From Cepaea nemoralis (Eukaryota; Mollusca; Gastropoda; Stylommatophora; Helicidae), in contig JACEFZ010002052.1 in assembly GCA_014155875.1 (NCBI GenBank), positions 1-64,000 of the forward strand: DNA of 64,000 nt, read 5' to 3'. Position 1 is the stretch's first letter. The number at the start of each line of letters is the position of its first letter. The position numbers and the translations under genes are program-made. Below, piece by piece: positions 52,531-62,282 of this stretch. Under the pieces are notes generated by a model, which was given only the letters and a program-made list of their open reading frames with translations, was not told where the DNA came from and ran no database searches.

Positions 52531-53351
52531 GACGGCAGTAATGATATTGATGTTCATTGTGGGGTTGTTAAAGAAGATATAGGGAGATCATAAATCCCCA
52601 TATCCTAATAGCCAACTGTATTAAAAAAAACTCGAAATGGCTCAATAAGACTTGCTAGGGGTATAAACTAATTATAAAGTGATGTTTCCTAACAGAAGCC
52701 AATAGAGCACTGGAAATTTACCGAACTTCCGAGAGGATAGCACTCACTCTTTGTAAACCGAAAGTCCGTGTGGTTATCCAGAACACAATCAGTTCCATAG
52801 TAATGTTGTCCCTTGACAAGTATTATCAATGAGAATACATATACTAAGACTCAAATATCAAGCAACAAGCAAATAAACAACTCTTAAGTAAACTCTACAA
52901 TATTATTTTGGGATAACCTTGGGGAGGGGGAGGTGTGTATATGCTCATGTGGCATGGCATACTAATACAAAACCACAATAAAAAGGACAATAACATCTCA
53001 AAAAAAGATGTGTCAATTATATCTAATTAGTTAATTAACGGTCCAGATGTTGTCTTGACGAAGGAATTAAATTAACACCTTCTTAGCTCCATTGAGATGC
53101 TAAAGTTTTCAAGATCACATCAGATGGTGTCTCCAAGTTCATAAGTCTTGCTAAAACTACAAACTTCGGATTTGTCCATCTCTAACATATACCGGTAAAA
53201 GTCCATGTTTTAAAACACGTGGGGTGAATATTCATTCCTAAACCACAGGCGTGACAGTTCATTCCTAAACCACAGGGGTGACAGTTCATTCCTAAAATTC
53301 ACTGGGGAGTGTTCATTAAAGTATTCAGATAAATGTCCATTGCTTAAAATT

Positions 53352-53545
53352 ACTGTTCTGCCCATGATACTGTCCCCATGTTACTGTTCTCTCCATGTTA
53401 CTGTTCTCCCCATGTTACTGTTCTCCCCATGTTATCGTTCTCTCTATGTTACCGTTCTCCCCATGTTACTGTTCTCTCCATGTTACTGTTATCTCCAAGT
53501 TACAGTCCTCCCCATGTTACCGTTCTCCCCATGTTACTGTCCCCC
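53352..53545. repeat. 17-bp minisatellite with poly-C end
   Basis: About 11 copies of ccatgttactgttctcc with small changes, closed by a run of about 14 C. Confidence 0.95.
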
Positions 53546-53892
53546 CCCCCCCCCCCAAATGTTACTTGCTATGGTGTTGGTATCCCGAATTACACTCGTT
53601 GTCTGTCCCAGAACATCATAACAGATTAACAGGAACCGTAAATTGAATGTCAACAAAATGACAGCAGCAAACGATGATAATCCACGTAATATTTACTTTA
53701 ATGGTGTTGATCTGTCGGACAGATAATCAATAAATAGTTACATGACCGTTCCCATGCAACTGGGAGGATCGGTCAGAATATAATAAATAAATAATGATTG
53801 AAAGCATACCGTTTCGCCTGCCGAATCCAATCTCATCATGTTGATAACTAAATGACAAATACTTGTGCGTGGTCCATCACTAATTGCTTAAT

Positions 53893-54165
53893 CTAAGAAC
53901 CTGTCTGCTTTGATTCACGGTCGCCTCTTGATCATGTTAACGTTTTCTTCTTCTCTGTCCACCATAGTCTACGAACTTGTCTGCTTTGATTCACGGTCGC
54001 CTCTTGATAATGTTAACATTTTCTTCTTTTCTGTCCACCATAGTCTAAGAACTTGTCTGCTTTGATTCACGGTCTCCTCTTGGTAATGTTAACGTTTTCT
54101 TCTTCTCGGTCCACGATAGTCTAAGAACTTGACTGCTTTGATTCACAGTCGCCTCTTGATTCGTT
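53893..54165. repeat. 76-bp tandem repeat, 3.6 copies
   Basis: Copies start at 53893, 53969, 54045 and 54121. Each contains gtctgctttgattcacggtc and ttcttcttctctgtccacca or close variants. Confidence 0.93.
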
Positions 54166-54289
54166 TAATCGCCCCGCCTTTCTGACGGCATCCACGATAT
54201 CATCCGGGTCCATTGTCGTCCGCTTCCCACAGTAGCCCGACCCGCAAGTCTATCAGTTTCTTCATTTCATCTTTCTCTCGCAAGACCTG

Positions 54290-54660
54290 GCACCAAAATG
54301 AAGCTAAATCTTCTCAGGAGTGATTTCTTCAGAGACTCTACCCACTGTCTTCGAGCCCAGCCCACCTCCATCTACCTGAGCATGTCCATTGAGTCACTGA
54401 GAGAGCATGCCTGGGTGAAAGTCTGTGTCTCTAGCCAGGCTATAGTCTTAGTTACTGCCGTAACCTCCAAACACAGACTGCTTGTTATCACGGCGAAGAC
54501 ATCGCAGTCTTCCCTCACAGTTCGCCCTCCCACCTGAGCCGTAAAAGCCCATGAGCTTCTGACATGTCCAACAGACCCATCTGTGTAGATGGCTGCCTCA
54601 CCCTCAGGAGAGTTCTCAAATATCAAGGCCTGAACTCCCGCCTCCACAATTACCAGAGTT
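54290..54660 (-). mobile_element. RNase H N-terminal fragment of a LINE
   Basis: Minus strand reads EGEAAIYTDGSVGHVRSSWA and AVITSSLCLEVTAVTKTIAW, the first catalytic strand (YTDGS) and the Glu-containing helix of retroelement RNase H. It is then RRQWVESLKKSLLRRFSFIL with a stop between. Confidence 0.75.
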
Positions 54661-54794
54661 TGTTGACTACATTCCCTATCCAGTCTGATGATTACCGAAA
54701 AGCACGTACCGCAAGCTTTGATTAAGTCTTCAACTACTCACTTGACCTACTTTTCTTATGCAGGCAGTGACTCATTATACAAATTGTTAAATGC

Positions 54795-54960
54795 TTATTT
54801 TTACAGGACGTCGTCATGAATTCCAGCATTTATTGTTTGGTGATTTCCTACGCAATTTTACGCTCAGTTATAATTTGTCTTTGCTTTTTGAACGGCATAC
54901 GTTCATATTAGTTTGAACGGCCACGCAAAACGATCTTCTGATACAGAATAATATATGTAG
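54795..54960 (-). mobile_element. Old SINE family D copy
   Basis: Weakly preserved: ttacaggacgtcgtcatga and tttgtctttgctttttgaac match the family's reverse strand. Confidence 0.5.
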
Positions 54961-54964
54961 TTGG

Positions 54965-55190
54965 CTGGAGACAGACAGGCAGACAGAGAGACAGACAAGC
55001 AGCTAAACTGACATACAGGCCAACAATCAGACAGACAATCTAATAAACTGACTAATAAAAATACAAAACGAAAGACATACAGATAGACATAGAGTTAGAC
55101 TGCCAAAAAGTCAGACAGACTGACTGACAGAAAGACAGACAGATATAATGCCAGACGGACAGACGGATAGATAGACAGACAGACAAAAAT
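54965..55190. repeat. GACA-rich simple repeat
   Basis: Degenerate (GACA)n/(CAGA)n with interruptions. Confidence 0.85.
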
Positions 55191-55849
55191 AAAGGAGGTA
55201 AATGAGTAACGATGAAGCAAGACAATTAACGAAATGAAAGAATACATCATATCATTTTAAAACCAGAGAACATTGTCAACACAAGCCGAGCTTGGAAACC
55301 CCAAACATGTCCAAGTGTGGTTGAAATAATAATAAACAGGGCGTTTGTCGATGTCTGGGGCTCAAGTCTATTGACTAAACCACGACAGGAACACGGTACG
55401 GAGTTTGTGGTGAGTCCTCGGACGTGCCGATTCTCATCCTAGTGGCACAACCATTTGATCTTCTGGAGTACTCTCGATACCAGAGTCAATAAACTATGTG
55501 GATTCTTGAACTTCCTTCCGGTTTGAGGTTGTCGAAATGGCGAATTGGGAAATAGTACAGATTTGTGGGTTCACAATTAACACAGAGTTTATTAACTAAA
55601 TATTAATCAATGTTCTTCTTTTTCTTCTTCTTCTTCAACTTTTTTGTCCCGACTGGCTGTTATTTTGCCCTTAATATTTTAATCCTTTCAATTCTTGAAC
55701 TTACTGAGGATTTTCAGTTTAATTCTTCTGTTGGGAATAACTATGATTTTACTCTCCAGTCCTGGATAATTATCACTTAACATCTGCTGTACTAAATTAT
55801 TGTCACTTTAACTCTTGTATCGCAGATAATTATCACATAAACTCTTCTG

Positions 55850-56458
55850 TCCCATATAACTGTCACTTTATATATTATGTCCCATATAGCTGTCTTCTTC
55901 TTCTTTGGTTAGCTATATAATTGTTACTTTATATCCTTTGTCACTTCATATTATCTTCTGTCCCATATAACTGTCACTTCATATCTTATGTCCTATATAA
56001 CTGTCACTTCATATAATCTATCCCATATAACTGTTACATTATATCTTCTGCCCCATATAACTGTCACTTTATATCTTCTGTCCCATATAACGGTAACTTT
56101 ATATCTTCTGTCCCACATAACTGCCACTTCATATCTTCTGTCCCATATAACTGTTCACTTTCTATCTGTGTCCCATATAACTGTTACATTATATCTTCCG
56201 CCCCATATAACTGTCACTTTATATCTTCTGTCCCACATAACTGCCATTTCATATCTTCTGTCCCATATAACTATTCACTTTCTATCTGTGTCCCATATAA
56301 CTGTTACATTATATCCTCCGTTCTATATAATTGTCACTTTACCTCTTCTGTCCCATATAACTGCCACCATATATCTTATGTCCCAAATAACTGTCACTTT
56401 ATATCTTATGTTCCTTATAACTGTCACTTTATATCTTCTGTCCCATATAACTGTGTCT
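55850..56458. repeat. 30-bp minisatellite, about 20 copies
   Basis: The unit contains tgtcccatataactgtcact and ttatatcttc. The 172-codon plus-strand ORF (ITVTLYLLSH repeated) is a by-product of a unit length divisible by three. Confidence 0.97.
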
Positions 56459-57655
56459 TCTTCCATCCAATATATTAATTACTTCATAATCATCCATCCA
56501 CTATAGTAATTACTTGACAGCCATTCCATCCAATATATTTATTACTTCACAATCATTCCATCTAGTATAGATATAACTTGACAATCAATCAGTATGGGTT
56601 TTACTCGACAATCATTCCATCCACCATAGTTAAAACGTTACAGTCATTCCATCCATAATTTGACAATCATTTCATTCAGTATAGTTTTTACGTGACAATT
56701 ATCCATCTAGTATTGTTATTATTTCACAATCATTCCATAACTAACTCAGAAAGCATGCTGAGTAGGGTGAGGACAGGCAACCTTCGTGCGGAGTGGCTTG
56801 CTTCGCTTCTGAAGTCACGGATCTGGATCTTTTCTCCGGGGCATGCTGGTGTGCTGGGGAATGAACAGGCGGACAGACTGGCTGGCTCTGCAAAACTTGG
56901 TGGAGTATTGATACATGACAAGGCAGACGTGGTTGCGGTCTTGTGGGAGCACGTGTACACCTCGGAGGAGCAAATGGATCACCATGGTCTGGCAAGAATA
57001 CGACAGCGAGGGGTGACAAGGGGATCTGGCCGACGATCGACGTTCAGAGGAAAGGCGAGACGGACATATAATCAGATTGCTACTGGTACTATTAGTGTTG
57101 GAACTCTTCGCTGCCTGCTGAGGATGGGGACGGAGCGCTTATGGGAATGTCCCGAATGCTGTGTTGTCGGTTCCTAAATCAATCAATCAATCAATCTATA
57201 AATTGTAGCAATTACTTGACAATAATTCCATCCAGTATTGTTATTACTTCACAATCATTCCATCAAATATAGTAATTACTTGACAATCATTCCATCCAGT
57301 ATTGTTATTATTTCACAATCACTCATCCAGTATAGTTATTATTTCACAATCATTCCATCCAGTATTGTTATTATTTCACAATCATTCCATCCAGTATTGT
57401 TATTATTTAACAATCATTCCATCCAGTAGTGTTATTATTTCACAATCATTCCATCCAGTATTGTTATTATTTCACAATCATTCCATCCAGTAGTGTTATT
57501 ATTTCACAATCATTCCATCCAGTATTGTTATTATTTCACAATCATTCCATCCAGTATTGTTATTATTTCACAATCATTCCATCCAGTATTGTTATTATTT
57601 ATCAATCATCCCATCCAGTATAGTTCGTACTTGACAATCATTCCATCTAGTATAG
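56459..57655. repeat. 32-bp minisatellite interrupted by a LINE fragment
   Basis: Units with cattccatccagtattgtta and ttatttcacaat are irregular at 56459-56740 and homogeneous at 57230-57650. The interruption is at 56741-57196. Confidence 0.95.
56741..57196 (+). mobile_element. RNase H-LINE C-terminal fragment in the 32-bp array
   Basis: Open for about 145 codons: SESMLSRVRTGNL, IFSPGHAGVLGNEQADRLAG (RNase H end), HHGLARIRQRGVTRG, RRTYNQIATGTISVGTLRCL and ERLWECPECCVVGS, stop, then (AATC)n at 57175-57196. It is a 5'-truncated insertion. It looks younger than the similar fragments at 39-47 kb because the frame is intact. Confidence 0.88.
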
Positions 57656-57659
57656 TTTT

Positions 57660-57905
57660 CATTTGGCCCGCCGGCTCCCTGGCAGAGGGAGTTAGCAGCT
57701 TTCTCCGTAATACCGAATACTCTCGTGGTTGACGTGAGTGCACGAGAATTGGAAGCGGTTCGAGTCGCACCAGTGACTTATGAGAGTATGGAGCCGGTCG
57801 CTCAGAAAGTCGTGGCGTGCTGATGAGCGTAATCTAGCCTAGGAATCAACATACAGCTGAAAGATGCTGATGTTGACCGCAATATCCTGAGACAGGATGG
57901 AAATG
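57660..57905 (+). mobile_element. SINE family D copy with B-box-like motif
   Basis: Head ccggctccctggcagaggga. ggttcgagtcg at 57757-57767 matches a Pol III B box. The end is agctgaaagatgctgatgtt. It borders the 32-bp array. Confidence 0.8.
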
Positions 57906-57909
57906 CGGA

Positions 57910-58430
57910 AAAAAATAATCATTTGACCCAGACAGTAGTCATTCTGTAGATCCATCTGTCTGGGATCCACCCTCCAGCCACTGTCTGATGAACTATGAAC
58001 CCGGTGTGTCTGTTTACTATGGTATTTATCATCAATTGCTGCCAACCATTTCCCGCCAGAATCTCTGTTGGGCGGTTTATTACAGGGAGTTCCCGCTCAA
58101 AACTTGACACCAGACTTGGCCCTTGAAGTCCCACTGCGACTGCCCTTTCCCTGCCCCTGTCAATGACATATGATAACATTTCGTGTCAATAACTGCTGAT
58201 AACCTCCCTATAACTCTTCTAGATTGACAGGAAAACTAATAACTTCGGCACCCCCTGGGAGATGCAGCTTTTTATTTTAAGGGCACCGCTTTATTGTTGA
58301 GGGGGAATAATCCATATTTCAAGGGAAAGGGCATTAACCCATCAAGACAACACAAAATGCATGGAGAGAGGCGGAAAATATAAATAACTGTTTAGAAATG
58401 TATTCTAAAGGGACAGACTCAGGTTTTCGG
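57910..58430. other. Unassigned sequence
   Basis: No recognised gene or repeat. A decayed SINE B copy may start at about 58438 (ggaaggctaagtcggtcagc). Confidence 0.4.
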
Positions 58431-58611
58431 TTTATACTGGAAGGCTAAGTCGGTCAGCAAATGCCAGTAAGAAGCTTGAGGTGTCAAAACATCGCAACAC
58501 TAATCAGGCAAAAAGTGAATATCGGATTATTAAAATCAAACGAAAATACCGGAAGTACACGGAAGAAGCATAAGAAGATAACGACACGGAGAAAGAAGCT
58601 GATGATGATGA

Positions 58612-59300
58612 TATAGTTAACTTCTTTGAAGATATAGTTAACCTCTTTGAAGGTATAGTTAACATTTTTGAAGATATAGTTAACCTCTTTGAAGATATAG
58701 TTAACCTCTTTGAAGATATAGTTAATTTCTTTGAAGATATAGTTAACCTGTTTGAAGATATAGTTATCCTCTGTCAAGATATAGTTAACCTCTGTGAAGA
58801 TATAGTTAACCTATTTGAAGATATAGTTAATATCTTTGAAGATATAGTTAACCTGTTTAAAGATATAGTTATCCTCTACCAAGATATAGTTAACCTCTTT
58901 GAAGATATAGTTAACCTCTTTGAAGATATAGTTAATTTCTTTGAAGATATAGTTAACCTGTTTGAAGATATAGTTAACCTCTATCAAGATATAGTTAACC
59001 TCTTTGAAAGCTCTGTGGCTAAGGTGTTGCGGACGCAGTTCGTAATCCCGCATACCGCGTTTAAAACACAGCTGTGGGCGATTTATCAGCAGACCGTTTT
59101 GCGTTATTTTCATACAATAATATGAGTGTCGGTCGCCCAGAAAGCAATGGCAAACTACTGAATGTAAACTTGTCAAGATATCACAATCAGCCAAAAAAGA
59201 TACAGGGATTGATTGCGACGCCTTGTAAAGGATAAGTAATTAACTTTTTTTAAAGGTATAGTTAAATTCTTTGAAGATATTGTTATCTTCTTTGAATGTA
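58612..59300. repeat. 21-bp minisatellite interrupted by a SINE D
   Basis: About 19 copies of gaagatatagttaacctcttt at 58612-59007 resume in decayed form at about 59255-59300. The SINE D copy lies between. Confidence 0.93.
59011..59235 (+). mobile_element. SINE family D copy inside the 21-bp array
   Basis: Shares agttcgtaatcccgcatacc and agaaagcaatggcaaactac with the family. Confidence 0.8.
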
Positions 59301-59958
59301 TCCGCACTGCTCTTTTTATCCAATCTCATTGTTCTCATCATTCTTCAATAAAACCACATCTCCGCAGGATCACAATAATTCCTAATTTCTCTGCTTATTA
59401 TCCATGATTCCCTTCCGCACATCAGGATTGGTTCAATATAGCTTTTTAAAAACTCTTTTCGTCACCTCGATTCTCGATGACCACAAAAGAAACATAAATA
59501 AAATACAAGAACCGAGCTCCCTTGATCCCCACAACAAAGAGCAAGCCTAACAAAGGAAGGTAGTCACTTTACTATTGACCTGGCAATTTCCAGTCACATG
59601 AACACTCCGCTCCACTCCTGGAACCACATGACCCAATTCCCAGAAGCTGGAATGCGGTTCTGGGCATCAAAGAGGAGATAATGTGATTGAGCCATGGGCG
59701 GGGTAGATAATCGGATCTCAGTTGTCTTTCCCTCTTTGTCCCCTTTCTGGGGACATTTAAATTGAGGAGCAAAAATGAAATTTGGCCGGGATAATGGCGT
59801 ATTTAAGACCGTGTGGCCCGAGAAAATGCCACTTTCACTGTCAAGTCTTCAACGTTTGAAAGAGACCAGAATTATCTCCCATATTGATGGGACAACACAC
59901 GGTGCATTCTCCCACTTTGTGGCCTCTTTCACAGACAAATAAAAGAGGGAGAGAGTGA

Positions 59959-59960
<2 letters not shown>
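59301..59960. other. Unassigned sequence
   Basis: Nothing callable. Short fragments near 59400-59470 have the look of a reversed LINE but carry no motif. Confidence 0.4.

Positions 59961-59963
<3 letters not shown>

Positions 59964-60024
<61 letters not shown>
59964..60024. repeat. (GA)n microsatellite
   Basis: About 29 uninterrupted GA units ending in gaggagggggg. Confidence 0.98.
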
Positions 60025-60026
<2 letters not shown>

Positions 60027-60191
60027 GGGGGATAATGATGATAGCTCCCATGATTCCCATTTCCAGTCATGGATTGTGACTGAGAACCGCTACACATTTC
60101 TTCATTTGTTTCTCTGATACTCTCTGGGGTTTCCCCATTCAACTTTGTGTGTTTGTGAGTGAGAAAGAGAATGTATGTGAGTGAGCGTGTG

Positions 60192-60198
<7 letters not shown>

Positions 60199-60227
<29 letters not shown>

Positions 60228-60271
60228 TGTCTGTATCAATGTGTGTTTGTGTGAGTGTGTGTGTGTGGGTG

Positions 60272-60319
<48 letters not shown>
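60199..60319. repeat. (GT)n microsatellite
   Basis: Two long GT runs separated by a short degenerate segment. Confidence 0.98.
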
Positions 60320-60388
60320 GCGTTGGATCATTTTACTGTGAGCTCCCCAAAACAAGACGCATACACTAACTATAATTTTATGAAGAAT

Positions 60389-60389
60389 T

Positions 60390-60462
<73 letters not shown>

Positions 60463-60536
60463 CAGTAGCAGCAGCAGCATCAGCAGTAGTAGCAGCAGTA
60501 GTAGTAGTAGTAGTAGTAGTAGTAGCAGTAGTCGTC

Positions 60537-60616
<80 letters not shown>

Positions 60617-60658
60617 TTTTGTTGTTGTTGTTGTTTTTTTTGTTGTTGTTGCAGCAGC

Positions 60659-60718
<60 letters not shown>

Positions 60719-60725
60719 GGTGGTG

Positions 60726-60800
<75 letters not shown>

Positions 60801-60832
60801 TTGGCAGCAGCAGAAGCAGCAGCAGAAGCAGC

Positions 60833-60924
<92 letters not shown>

Positions 60925-61008
60925 AAGCAGCAGCAGCAGCAGTTCTTTTGGTACTAGTAGTAATAGTAGTGGTATTTGTAGTAGTGGCAATTATTTAGTA
61001 GTAGTAGC
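60389..61008. repeat. (AGT)n/(AGC)n trinucleotide array, about 620 bp
   Basis: Nearly pure AGT with patches of AGC, GGT and GTT. The 291-codon poly-Ser ORF and the minus-strand poly-Leu ORF are translations of the repeat, not genes. Confidence 0.98.
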
Positions 61009-61279
61009 AGAGTGCCCGTCCATCATCTCATCTTGTTCCTCTTTTACCTTGCGGTGTCGAGGCGAAGCATAAACAACGAGAGAGTGCCCGCTTATGAGTC
61101 TCATGTATCGAGATTCCCGTGAACTCTGTTATTACCTCTGACCATCGTTTACGGGGCCGGCAAGCATAATGTGTTCTTCACTAGTGAAAAACTACATTCA
61201 CTCAGTGTAATGGTTAATATGGTAGTGATGATGATTTTAATGATAATGATTTTAAGGACCCTGGAAGCGTAACGAGTAT

Positions 61280-61474
61280 ATGATGCTCCACGATTATTGT
61301 GTACACCATTCGACGGTGGGTGGGTCATGTGATCAGTGTCACGGGGTGGCCTTTACTTCCCTGGACATCTCCAGTGTCCACCTGGGAGACCTCGGGCATT
61401 TGAAAAATCCGCCTGGTTGGGGGATTTGAACACATAACCACCAGGTTGACAGGCAACTGTGCAAGCCACTGCAC
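61280..61474 (-). mobile_element. SINE family E copy with tRNA-like head
   Basis: On the minus strand the head reads AGTGGCTTGCACAGTTGCCT then tatgtgttcaaatccccc, resembling A and B boxes. The body has ccagggaagtaaaggccacc. It directly precedes the LINE insertion target. Confidence 0.75.
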
Positions 61475-61488
61475 TATCAGGGGTGTCT

Positions 61489-62282
61489 TCTTCTTCTTCT
61501 GCGTTCATCCGGATTTTTTTTCTTCGGATGTGACTGCGTTGTGCCTGTTTACAGCAGAGCTGCGTTCTTGCGCCGTTAGGCCGACACATCCTACTTCTGC
61601 GGGCATTTGTTGACCGGGTTAACCTTCCCGGGGGTTTCTTAGGACGTTTGAATCTCACTGTTGTGGTGTTATCCCCCATCCTAGCTGGCCCATATGGAAC
61701 AGCCAAAGACATCCTGGTCAACCCTCAAGGGAAGGCAGGGGTAGACCATGGGCATTCCCCGCCATCCAAGGAGGCTTCCATACTTGCAGAGCCGATCACA
61801 CAGCGCTCTGGTACTGGGCTCACCCAAGGAATCGTCACAGTCCTGCACATGGCTGCTTAGCCTCACTTCCGTATATTGGGCCTTCCATTCACCATAGGCT
61901 GTTCCTTCCGGAAACCAGAAGAATGCAGTCTGCAGATGACATCCACACAGTGAGCTTTCGATTCAGACTTTCCACATAATGGATTTGCTATCCAAGCAAT
62001 ATTCCATTTCATGCCACTAGGACACTTTTTCCACCTTTTATGAAGCCCACACAGTGAGCTTTCGATTCAGACTTTTCACGTAATGAATATGCTATCCAAG
62101 CAATATTTCATTTCGTGTCACTAGGACACTTTTTCCACCATTTACGAAGACCACACAGTGAGCTTTTGATTCGGACTTTCCACGTAATGGATGTGTTATC
62201 CAAGCAATATTCCATTTCGTGTCACTAGGACACTTTTTCCACCTTTTATGAAGCCCACACAGTGAGCCTTTGATTCGGACTT
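61489..62282 (-). mobile_element. 5'-truncated LINE (3' UTR only) with perfect 14-bp duplication
   Basis: Flanked by tatcaggggtgtct at 61475-61488 and 62283-62296. The (GAA)n tail is at the low end, the hairpin region at about 61505-61530, and three to four copies of the 104-bp repeat at 61930-62282. It belongs to the family of the 31.3 kb element. Confidence 0.95.

Noticed and set aside
51868..52557. 229-codon minus-strand ORF rich in His and Ile
   Set aside because: Most of it is the reverse translation of the degenerate (GAT)n tract.
55988..56506. 172-codon ORF of repeating ITVTLYLLSH
   Set aside because: The 30-bp satellite unit is divisible by three and lacks stops in this frame.
60197..61072. 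291-codon Ser-rich ORF, with minus-strand poly-Leu and plus-strand poly-Val partners
   Set aside because: Pure translation of the (AGT)n and (GT)n arrays. No start context, splice sites or non-repeat domain.
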